The notes under the pieces are model-generated. The model worked only from the letters and a program-made list of their open reading frames with translations, did no database searches and had not been told where the DNA came from. Positions 7,365 to 13,854 of a stretch of 15,120 nt of DNA are shown here, piece after piece. The number at the start of each line of letters is the position of its first letter. Positions within the stretch are counted from its first letter, which is position 1. This DNA is from Candidatus Martarchaeota archaeon (GTDB taxonomy: Archaea; Micrarchaeota; Micrarchaeia; Micrarchaeales; Micrarchaeaceae): NCBI GenBank assembly GCA_023474155.1, contig JAMCYJ010000028.1, forward strand, positions 1 through 15,120. Direction: 5' to 3'. Both the position numbers and the translations under genes were made by a program.

Positions 7365-7404
7365 TTTTCTTTTATTTTTTATTTTTTTTATTTTTTTATT
7401 ATTT
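7365..7404 (+). terminator. T-rich terminator tract
   Basis: Starting 6 nt after the membrane-protein stop, some 40 bases are almost entirely T with single interrupting A, C or G. Archaeal RNA polymerase terminates on such runs without needing a hairpin. Oriented for the plus-strand gene. Confidence 0.7.
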
Positions 7405-7436
7405 GTAAGACAAGAATACAATGGCTTTTAAACCGT

Positions 7437-7633
7437 GGGGATTGAGACAAAATCACTAATTGCCGTTTTTGTGTCTGCCCCGACTAAATCAAAGGAAGCC
7501 AATAAAATTTATTCGGGGGATTTCGCGAATAAAGATTTCATGCGGTTCTTCAAGGAATCCAGAACAAGATACTTCAACCTTTAGGTCATGTAGGACGCCA
7601 TTTTATTTCCTGTTTCATTTTTATTTTACTTAT
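7437..7633 (+). ncRNA. Candidate structured RNA in a convergent gap
   Basis: No coding frame is convincing in this 230-nt gap between convergent genes, but three consecutive inverted repeats are present. Hairpin 1 (7437-7481): GGGG pairs CCCC, then an inner stem of ACAAAA with TTTTGT. Hairpin 2 (7508-7533): TTTATTCG with CGAATAAA, 8 perfect pairs, 10-nt loop. Hairpin 3 (7545-7565): GTTCT with AGAAC. A second T-rich stretch (7609-7633) follows on the plus strand and is not needed by the minus-strand Nudix gene. A weak TATA-like TTTTAAA lies at 7426. It does not match any RNA family I know. Each piece could be chance; the case rests on their combination. Confidence 0.2.
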
Positions 7634-8149
7634 TCATTGATCTTTTTTTGAGATAAATTCATTGTAGAACAGCACCGCCTGTATCATCGGGCCGTTTATA
7701 ATTCTATTGTCTTTTATCATTTTCATTGCCTTATCAAGCGTAATAAATTCAACCTTTATGACCTCATGCCGTTCCAGCCTCTGCCTCTGCTTCTTTTCAG
7801 GAAATGCAAGGCAGAAGTACTGCATTTCGTTTGACACGCCTATGCTAGGGTAGGACTTGAACAAAAGCCTTATGTTTTTGCTGTCAGCTACAAGGCCTGC
7901 CTCCTCCATAAGCTCCTTCCTCGCCCTTTCGATAGGCGCCTCGTTTTTTTCAAGAGTGCCCGCCGGCAGCTCGTAAATGTATTTTTTTATGCTGGATCTG
8001 TATTCCCTGATCATTGCGATTTTGCCGTCGTATATCGCAAGTATGATTACCCCGCCGTTATGAATCATGTACTCAAACATTCCTGTTGATCCGTTAGGCA
8101 TCTCCTCATTTTCCTGGCGTATGTAAAATCTCTTGAATTTATAATCCAT
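7634..8149 (-). CDS. Nudix hydrolase, ADP-ribose pyrophosphatase-like
   Basis: 171 residues. Nudix fold with the box at residues 64-86: GTLEKNE, then seven residues, then KELMEEAGL. The catalytic glutamates E79, E82 and E83 are present; the usual Arg before the first Glu is Lys78. Upstream ELPAG (60-64) and downstream YPSIGVSNE (100-108) resemble the L-P-A-G and S-P-G-x-S-x-E signs of ADP-ribose pyrophosphatases, which split ADP-ribose to AMP and ribose-5-phosphate. The N-terminal part (GGVIILAIYDGKIAMIREYR) is also typical of that group. Start ATG at 8149 has TATA-like sequence about 20-25 nt upstream. Divergent from the 87-residue gene with only 57 nt between starts. A housecleaning role is likely; the substrate is inferred. 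Confidence 0.9.
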   Translation of the reverse strand: MDYKFKRFYIRQENEEMPNGSTGMFEYMIHNGGVIILAIYDGKIAMIREYRSSIKKYIYELPAGTLEKNEAPIERARKELMEEAGLVADSKNIRLLFKSYPSIGVSNEMQYFCLAFPEKKQRQRLERHEVIKVEFITLDKAMKMIKDNRIINGPMIQAVLFYNEFISKKDQ

Positions 8150-8163
8150 ACTATCATTATACT

Positions 8164-8176
8164 ATTTTAATAAACA
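8164..8176 (-). promoter_or_regulatory. TATA-like box for the Nudix gene
   Basis: Minus-strand TGTTTATTAAAAT centred about 21 nt upstream of the ATG at 8149, predicting a leaderless transcript. It lies next to the plus-strand box at 8178-8190. Confidence 0.35.
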
Positions 8177-8177
8177 A

Positions 8178-8190
8178 TTTAATATTATTT
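8178..8190 (+). promoter_or_regulatory. TATA-like box for the 8207 gene
   Basis: TTTAATATTATTT centred 23-24 nt before the ATG at 8207, so transcription should start at or next to the start codon (leaderless). No Shine-Dalgarno is present. Confidence 0.45.
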
Positions 8191-8206
8191 ATGGCAAATA
8201 TAAAAG

Positions 8207-8470
8207 ATGTTATCCGAAACTGCAAGGCAAATAATTGAAAAAGGCGAGATCACGGTAAAGGTAAAAAGGGCGGGTATGACCCAAAACATAGAATTTAGGA
8301 TAAAGAGGATACGCGCAGGCAATGTAGAATTCATCGAACTTTTTTCAGGCAGGGTTATTGATATGAATGAAATTTCAAGAATATCAAACGAATTCGGGCT
8401 GCCTGTGGAAGCATCGAACGGAAGGGCGTTTCCTAACGGCAAAAGCGCGCGGGATTTTATTGTAAGCTAA
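8207..8470 (+). CDS. Small hypothetical protein
   Basis: 87 residues, not recognised. A short N-terminal helix (ETARQIIEKG) leads into beta-type segments rich in basic residues (EITVKVKRAG, IEFRIKRIRAG), then NVEFIELFSGRVIDMNEISRISNEFGLP and a Gly/Asn-rich tail. No signal, membrane segment or cysteine. The start is well supported by leaderless promoter spacing. It is 39 nt upstream of the EamA-type transporter on the same strand, so the two may form a transcript. Regular codon use and the good promoter support a real gene; function cannot be inferred. Confidence 0.65.
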   Translation: MLSETARQIIEKGEITVKVKRAGMTQNIEFRIKRIRAGNVEFIELFSGRVIDMNEISRISNEFGLPVEASNGRAFPNGKSARDFIVS

Positions 8471-8509
8471 GCCTAAGCATCTGCTTGCGGCCCAGCAATA
8501 ACTGATTTT

Positions 8510-9403
8510 ATGAACCTCATACTATTTTCAGTTTATACGATTATTTCATTTTTCATAAGCTCTATAATCTATAAGTATGCAAGCGCGTATTTTGACTACC
8601 ATAAAATCAGCGCCATTTCTATAGGAATAGGGGCGATTCCGATGCTGTTTGCTCTGCTTCCGAATCCGATAGCCTTATTCGCGACCTTGTCAAACTACAG
8701 GCTTGACTTTGCAATCGGCATCTCAAGCATATTTTTACTGCTAGGGTATGTGCTAAATTTCAAAACCCTTAAAACAGAACAGGTTACGAATACATTTGCG
8801 TTGGCCCAGATACAGCCGGCAATGCTCATAGCATTCGGAATATTTGTGATGCGCGAGCAGTTGTTTTTTAGCGAAACGGTTGCGCTCATGTTCTTAATAA
8901 CAGGCACATTTCTCATAATAAGCAATGACAAACTGAAATTGAACAGGAAATTCATCCCCACGATATTCGCAAACGTGTCGTGGTCTATATACTGGTTCAT
9001 AATAACATTTTTGCTGAATGCAAACGCAGATGCTGTTTCTGTCATATTTATGGCGAGAATGCTCTCGTTTGCCTTCGGCATTGTATTTTTGTTATGGTTC
9101 GATACGACAAAGATCTGGCAGAACCAGAAAAAGAAGTTGAAAGACAGTAATGTATTCAACAAAAAACTAAGCATGGCTGCTGCTCTGCTTTTGATAGCCG
9201 CCGCGCTTGCCGACGGCGCAGGCAATGTAGTCTTTGCAGTAATGGATCAGGCAAAGCATCTTGTTTTTGCGAGCATTTTCTTGAGCATACTGCCGGCCCT
9301 GATTGGGATATTCGCATATGTCTTCTTCAAGGATAAATTTTCAAGATTGCAGATTTTAGGCCTTGTGCTGGTAGTGATAACAGGCGTTGTGCTCAGTATA
9401 TAG
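8510..9403 (+). CDS. EamA/DMT-superfamily membrane transporter
   Basis: 297 residues with about ten hydrophobic helices arranged as two five-helix halves. Each half ends with the typical EamA pattern of a short charged loop then two helices: QIQPAMLIAFGIFVMREQLF followed by a helix near residues 118-143, and FLSILPALIGIFAYVFFKDK followed by the final helix ending in VVITGVVLSI. A basic cytoplasmic loop (NQKKKLKDSNVFNKKLS, about 204-220) separates the halves. Members export or import small metabolites such as amino acids, nucleosides or sugars; substrate is not predictable. It lies 39 nt after the 87-residue gene and 87 nt before the flippase, which has its own promoter. Confidence 0.87.
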   Translation: MNLILFSVYTIISFFISSIIYKYASAYFDYHKISAISIGIGAIPMLFALLPNPIALFATLSNYRLDFAIGISSIFLLLGYVLNFKTLKTEQVTNTFALAQIQPAMLIAFGIFVMREQLFFSETVALMFLITGTFLIISNDKLKLNRKFIPTIFANVSWSIYWFIITFLLNANADAVSVIFMARMLSFAFGIVFLLWFDTTKIWQNQKKKLKDSNVFNKKLSMAAALLLIAAALADGAGNVVFAVMDQAKHLVFASIFLSILPALIGIFAYVFFKDKFSRLQILGLVLVVITGVVLSI

Positions 9404-9454
9404 GCATGCCGAATTTCAGCGAATTTTCAAATTTTCCGCAAATATTAATAACTA

Positions 9455-9464
9455 TTATATAAAA
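9455..9464 (+). promoter_or_regulatory. TATA box for the flippase gene
   Basis: TTATATAAAA centred about 31 nt upstream of the ATG at 9491. Initiation near 9485 leaves a leader of about 6 nt. Confidence 0.5.
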
Positions 9465-9490
9465 TCTGTATAAAGGCAGGCAGGGATTCA

Positions 9491-11098
9491 ATGGCAAGCA
9501 GTACACGCAAAATAAAACAAGGCGCAAAGCTCGCTAGCATTCAGGAGTTCGGCGCCGACGCAGCAAAAAACACAATGCAGTACACTTTGAGCAAGCTGTA
9601 TGCCTCATTAATGTCGTTTATCCTTATTTTGTTTCTTGCAAGATTCCTCGGCGTGAACGATTTCGGTTTGTACACTGTGCTTTTCTCGTTTTATGTCATT
9701 TTAGGAATAGCCGGAAGCTTTGGCATAGGCACTGCTTTCAGGAACAAACTAGGAGACAAAAAGATTTTTAATGAAATACTTGTTACTGGGTATTCCCTTG
9801 CGATTGTTTTCGGGGCTGCGGTATCTATAATAGGCATTCTGTTAAGCAGCTATATGGCATCCCTTTACCCTGCGGCGCTTGCGCTGCATCCCAACCTCGC
9901 ATTTTTGTTCGAACTGACATCCTTGATAGTGCTAATTTTTGTGCTTAACAATGTAACACTCTCCGCGCTTATCGCCATAAACAAGACAAAGCACGCATCA
10001 ATCGTTAACATTGCATTTTCATCAGTGCAGATAGCGAGCATAGTAATTTTTGTCCTGCTGGGCTATAATGTTTTCGGCGCGATGCTCGGCATGCTCATAG
10101 GGATACTTGCCGGATTCTGCACAGGAATTGCATTTCTATTGAAGCATGCCAAACTAAAGCTGGTTTCGCCAAGCCTGCAGGCTGTAAAAAACCTTATGTC
10201 ATATTCATTTCCAGTCATGGTGTCAAACATCGCCGTGCTCGGCATTTCAAGTTTTTCAGTAATCTACCTAGGCACGTATGTCACTCCTTTCATCCTTGGG
10301 AATTACAGCGCGTCTTTCCGCATAGCAAGGATAGTGGAGACGCTTATCCTCTCCACAACATTTGTGATGGTGCCAGTACTTTCAAACATGTTCCGCAGCA
10401 AGGACATTAAACATAAAATAAACAGCATTTTCAACAGCGCCTTGTACTATATGCTGCTATTTCTTATCCCATTCCTTGTATACGCTATTTCATCTGCAAC
10501 GCCTCTTTCGCGCCTGCTGTTTTCTCATCAGTACCTGCTTGCGCATTTATATCTGCAGATTATGCTGCTCGGGTTCGGGCTTTTTTCCATAACCAATTTC
10601 TCGGCCGCCCTTCTTGTAAGCCATGGCGATACAAAAAGCTTTATGCTGTATCAACTTGCCGTAGTTTTTATAGAATTCCTGCTTCTCTTTTTAATTACTC
10701 CCTTATTCAAAACAATAGGCGTACTCGTGCTGCTGTTTTTCATCATGCCCGTCGTCTCTAATGCAGTATTCCTCAAAGTGCTTTCTGACAGGTTTTCAGT
10801 AAAGATTGAACGCAGGATAATACTGATGATTGCCCCAAGCATAATTCTTTTTGGAGTCTTGTACCTGCTTTCATTTGCGATGCATAATTCATATTATGTG
10901 CTTGTTGCAAACCTGGCTCTTACGATTGTACTCTATCCTATACTTTTGGTAAAATTCAAGCTCTTAACGCAAAAAAATATAGACTTTATGAGGCAGCTGC
11001 AGTCTAAATTGCCTATGGTGGGAATTTTCTTCGGGCCCATCTTAAGGTATGCAGAGCTTTGCATGGGGAAACCGGGCCAGCAATCAATGCAAAAATAA
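9491..11098 (+). CDS. Polysaccharide/oligosaccharide flippase (Wzx-like, MOP superfamily)
   Basis: 535 residues with about 12-14 membrane helices. The first helices carry the hallmark of the polysaccharide transport family: ILFLARFLGVNDFGLYTVL, then a helix and SFGIGTAFRNKLGD. The later pattern NLMSYSFPVMVSNIAVLGIS at about 233-252 begins the second half, as in Wzx/RfbX proteins. Such proteins flip lipid-linked glycans across the membrane for surface polysaccharide, S-layer or N-glycan assembly. The cytoplasmic N-terminus of about 30 residues is basic. No glycosyltransferase gene is adjacent in this window, which is unusual since flippases often sit in glycan clusters; the sequon-rich surface proteins at 1-1892 would be possible clients. 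The glycan itself is unknown. Confidence 0.88.
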   Translation: MASSTRKIKQGAKLASIQEFGADAAKNTMQYTLSKLYASLMSFILILFLARFLGVNDFGLYTVLFSFYVILGIAGSFGIGTAFRNKLGDKKIFNEILVTGYSLAIVFGAAVSIIGILLSSYMASLYPAALALHPNLAFLFELTSLIVLIFVLNNVTLSALIAINKTKHASIVNIAFSSVQIASIVIFVLLGYNVFGAMLGMLIGILAGFCTGIAFLLKHAKLKLVSPSLQAVKNLMSYSFPVMVSNIAVLGISSFSVIYLGTYVTPFILGNYSASFRIARIVETLILSTTFVMVPVLSNMFRSKDIKHKINSIFNSALYYMLLFLIPFLVYAISSATPLSRLLFSHQYLLAHLYLQIMLLGFGLFSITNFSAALLVSHGDTKSFMLYQLAVVFIEFLLLFLITPLFKTIGVLVLLFFIMPVVSNAVFLKVLSDRFSVKIERRIILMIAPSIILFGVLYLLSFAMHNSYYVLVANLALTIVLYPILLVKFKLLTQKNIDFMRQLQSKLPMVGIFFGPILRYAELCMGKPGQQSMQK

Positions 11099-11177
11099 TC
11101 AAGGGCTCACAGAATCTTGTTCAATTGTGAAACAGTTTAATAAGGCATTATAAATAGCAGATTTTATAATTATTTTG

Positions 11178-11187
11178 TTATAATAAA
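11178..11187 (+). promoter_or_regulatory. TATA-like box for the DAC-like gene
   Basis: TTATAATAAA centred at about 11183 predicts initiation near 11208, with a leader of about 10 nt to the ATG at 11218. Another good box, TTATAAATA at 11147-11155, could give a longer leader. Confidence 0.4.
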
Positions 11188-11217
11188 TCCTATTAATCAT
11201 AATCAAGAATGTAAAGC

Positions 11218-12432
11218 ATGGGTGCTGAAATGGCAAAGAAAAATCATAATAATATATCTATATCGAAAAAACAAAAACAATCCCTGTCTTTTTACAAACT
11301 TTGGCTTGACATAACCAAAAAATTTAGGAGAAAATATTCAAAGAACCCAAAGGCAATAGATAACCTTTTGCATATTCCACAGATAATGAGGAACCTAAGT
11401 TCATCGAATAGTTTTGAAAACCAGCCATGGAAAATTTCTATACTTATAAATGAAAATGAAAAAACAGAGGACCTTCTGATAGGGAAAATAAAGTTTGAGG
11501 AGGAAAATATTGAGGTAAAAGGAAAGAATGCCAAGCTTGAAAATGAATTGGCTAAAATAACTAACAACATATCAAAATACTTAAACCTGAACACGACCCT
11601 CGACACGCTTGAATCCCTAGCAAAGTTCCTTAAGCTTGATGCGATACTTAAATATTCAAAGCTTGACATGGATTTCAATTCACACTTTGAGTATGTTGAC
11701 AAGTACCTTAACATTGATACATTAAACAGTGCTAAGTTCAAGAAGTATTACTTTCTGCTTGGCTCGGAAGGCATACTAAATTTTTCATTCAATGGTTCTT
11801 TCCTCGGCGTAAATATCTCATCAGACACGCATGCAGAATTGATAAAGGAGACGAAGGATTCTGATTCTATAGGAATAATAATTGAGGGCCCATTCGACAA
11901 AGTCATAAAGTATTATATACATGGCAAATATGTCCTGCTTGATATATACAAAGAAGGTCAGTGGGAGTCTATACCTATATCAAGCATAATAGGCGAGATG
12001 TCAAAAGGCAGCAACAGGCTTAGCGACAAGGCAAAATACAAGATAGCTGAAGCAATTACGCAACTCATGGTAAAGAAGCGTGGCACGATGATTGTATTTG
12101 CAGACAAGGCAAAGCTGGAGAAGGACAAGGCAATACTTACTGTATCAAACATACAGCTTTTTCAGGGAAGGGAGATTGATGAAATACCTTTCAGCAGCTT
12201 CCTGCAGATGCTCAATATAGACGGCGCAGTTGTTATATCAAGAGAAGGCAAGCTTGTATTCTCAGGTGCGATGATTGCAGTTACTCCTGAATTCCTGGTG
12301 CATTCAAAGACTACAGGATTTGGAGCAAGGCACTTTGTGTTCAAATATCTACAGTATATGGGATATAATGTTCTTATGCTTTCAGAGGAAGGGCAGTTGT
12401 ATCCTAATATAACCAAGGTCTACAGCGTCTGA
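11218..12432 (+). CDS. Diadenylate-cyclase-like (DAC/DisA_N) protein with unknown N-terminal module
   Basis: 404 residues. The last third (about 285-400) follows the order of a DAC domain, which makes c-di-AMP from two ATP: KRGTMIVFADK (family: G-A-L-I-V-I-E), then ILTVSNIQLFQGR, the helix SSFLQML, the DGA motif (NIDGAVVI, Asp335), FSGAMIAV, GFGARHF at 367-373 (family G-T-R-H-R) and VLMLSEEGQLYP (family V-S-E-E-T-G). DGA, Arg371, His372 and the Glu pair are kept; the second Arg of RHR is Phe373 and the Thr is Ala370, so activity is uncertain. Residues 1-40 are very basic and 41-280 match nothing I know. The 5' half is much more AT-rich than the DAC half. An in-frame ATG at 11230 (MAKKNH) is an alternative start. 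Confidence 0.75.
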   Translation: MGAEMAKKNHNNISISKKQKQSLSFYKLWLDITKKFRRKYSKNPKAIDNLLHIPQIMRNLSSSNSFENQPWKISILINENEKTEDLLIGKIKFEEENIEVKGKNAKLENELAKITNNISKYLNLNTTLDTLESLAKFLKLDAILKYSKLDMDFNSHFEYVDKYLNIDTLNSAKFKKYYFLLGSEGILNFSFNGSFLGVNISSDTHAELIKETKDSDSIGIIIEGPFDKVIKYYIHGKYVLLDIYKEGQWESIPISSIIGEMSKGSNRLSDKAKYKIAEAITQLMVKKRGTMIVFADKAKLEKDKAILTVSNIQLFQGREIDEIPFSSFLQMLNIDGAVVISREGKLVFSGAMIAVTPEFLVHSKTTGFGARHFVFKYLQYMGYNVLMLSEEGQLYPNITKVYSV

Positions 12433-12471
12433 TTTGCATACCTGTTTGGGATTGGAGCGCGCGGCATTGCA

Positions 12472-13632
12472 TTAGACGCTCTTGCGCATGTCGTGGCGGT
12501 GCTTGATCCAGAGTATAAGCGTCGTATTCCCGAGCCATGTCGTGAAGACGTCCCCCAGCAGGCCGAATAGCATGACCGCGGATATCTCGAAGAAGGTGGA
12601 GATTCCGGTCAGATAGGAGACTGAGAACAGCACCGCGAATGCGATGATCGCGGCGCCTGTCATTGTCAGGCCTGTCTTCATTGTAGAGAACGCCCGTTCA
12701 GAAGCCGTGTTCTCGCTTCTTTTAAGTATGCGCACGGACGCCAGCAAGTCCGTATCCATTGAATATCCGATAAGCATCAGCAGCGCACCGATCGATGCGA
12801 CTCCGAGAGGTATCCCGAATGCCCCCATCGCCCCGAGCGCGACAATGATGTCGTTTCCAGCTCCGAATATGACTGCAAGCGACGGCGCGGGGTTCCTGAA
12901 AATCACGAATACTGCGATAGCCACAAGAATGAATGATATTATGACCACCTGTTGGATTTTTTTCAGGAAATACTGTCCCAAGCTTGGGGTTATATCATTG
13001 TAAGAGTAGGACGTGTAAGGGGCGATGGTATCTAGCGCATCCAGCGTATTCTTCTTGTAAATTCCTGACGCGCTTGTATACGATGCCTGCGCAACAGACA
13101 TGATTTCAGCCGCATTGCTTGAGTTGTATTGAGGAGAGGGTATTATGCTGGAAATGCTGCCGAGCTCTGATTTAAGGCTCGAGTCCATCTGCGCGATGAA
13201 CTTTGCCTGCTGCGTTTTTTGCGTTGCGGCGTTATTTGCTATCTGCGTTGCATTAGCAATGCTCTTGTTCTGCAGCAATATCTGGTCCCTGCTTATCGCA
13301 AGCGTCGCGTTCGAGTAATTTTTGTACTGCGCATAGATTTTAAGCAGCGACAACTCCGCGTCGGCAAGGCTCGTATTTGCATTGATCGTTATTGATATGT
13401 TATTTGAATTCACCCGGGAAACCTTTGCGTTGGCTCCTGGTATCATTCCGTTTATCCGCGCCGCGATGCGCGTCGTGTTTGAAATGGAATTGCTCGTGTG
13501 CAGGCTTATGCTCACTCCTCCTTTAAGCGACGAATCGAGCTGTATCCTTGGTATGAAATATAGGCTAATGAGCAGCATAAGCACAGGTATTATCACAAAA
13601 AGCTTGTAATTTTTGTTTTCGTATATATTCAT
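12472..13632 (-). CDS. secF: Protein-export membrane protein SecF (archaeal)
   Basis: SecF with SecD assists translocation through SecYEG. 386 residues from the ATG at 13632 (MNIYENKNYKLF); frame-open sequence extends 24 codons upstream to a TTG but looks non-coding. Helix 1 covers about 9-28. A long external P1 region at about 30-235 is rich in Asn, Ser, Ala and Gln, larger than in usual archaeal SecF of roughly 280-300 residues. Five helices follow, with the family signature PLGVASIGALLMLIGYSMDTD and LLASVRILKR in the second half and a C-terminal FGLLGDVFTTW segment. secD, normally adjacent, is absent: downstream lies the convergent DAC-like gene (39 nt) and upstream the tRNA. Confidence 0.93.
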   Translation of the reverse strand: MNIYENKNYKLFVIIPVLMLLISLYFIPRIQLDSSLKGGVSISLHTSNSISNTTRIAARINGMIPGANAKVSRVNSNNISITINANTSLADAELSLLKIYAQYKNYSNATLAISRDQILLQNKSIANATQIANNAATQKTQQAKFIAQMDSSLKSELGSISSIIPSPQYNSSNAAEIMSVAQASYTSASGIYKKNTLDALDTIAPYTSYSYNDITPSLGQYFLKKIQQVVIISFILVAIAVFVIFRNPAPSLAVIFGAGNDIIVALGAMGAFGIPLGVASIGALLMLIGYSMDTDLLASVRILKRSENTASERAFSTMKTGLTMTGAAIIAFAVLFSVSYLTGISTFFEISAVMLFGLLGDVFTTWLGNTTLILWIKHRHDMRKSV

Positions 13633-13709
13633 GCAAATACCATTAATAGTATTAAGGAGCGAACAACAGACGCGATGCCAAAGCCAGCCATTCGCCAAAA
13701 GCAATAAAC

Positions 13710-13722
13710 TTATTATAATAAA
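13710..13722 (-). promoter_or_regulatory. TATA-like box for secF
   Basis: Minus-strand TTTATTATAATAA predicts a transcript start near 13691, giving secF an untranslated leader of about 60 nt if the ATG at 13632 is used. It stands beside the opposite-facing tRNA promoter. Confidence 0.35.
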
Positions 13723-13740
13723 AATTATTTAAATATGTGC

Positions 13741-13749
13741 TATAAAATA
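13741..13749 (+). promoter_or_regulatory. TATA box for tRNA-Thr
   Basis: TATAAAATA centred at 13745, exactly 25 nt upstream of the first base of the tRNA at 13770. This is the ideal archaeal TATA-to-start distance. Confidence 0.7.
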
Positions 13750-13769
13750 TTATTGTTAAATAAATTTGC

Positions 13770-13854
13770 GCCCCAGTAGCTCAGTGACAGAGCACTTGCT
13801 TGGTATCTATGAACAAAAAGCAAGGGGTCGAGGGTTTAATTCCCTTCTGGGGCT
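13770..13854 (+). tRNA. tRNA-Thr(GGT) with 13-nt intron
   Basis: Acceptor GCCCCAG pairs fully with CTGGGGC. D arm GCTC/GAGC with a 7-nt loop AGTGACA, anticodon stem CTTGC/GCAAG, variable region GGGTC, T stem GAGGG/CCCTT with loop TTTAATT, discriminator T, no CCA encoded. The anticodon loop is 20 nt. Reading TT-GGT-A, then an intron at 13806-13818, then A restores a 7-nt loop with anticodon GGT at 13802-13804. The intron is at the canonical 37/38 site. TTG before the 5' site can pair with CAA before the 3' site, giving only three pairs, a relaxed bulge-helix-loop. U73 agrees with known archaeal tRNA-Thr. Odd: D-loop position 19 is A instead of G and T-loop position 56 is T instead of C. Confidence 0.93.

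Noticed and set aside
7460..7651. 63-codon plus-strand frame in the convergent gap
   Set aside because: Starts at TTG, has no protein-like pattern, overlaps the end of the Nudix gene and runs through T-rich DNA that gives only Phe/Tyr/Leu.
13633..13704. N-terminal extension of SecF to a TTG at 13704
   Set aside because: The added 24 residues (Trp/Cys-rich, no pattern) do not fit SecF, whose N-terminus matches the ATG at 13632 followed shortly by helix 1; a TATA-like box also puts the transcript start near 13691, inside the extension.
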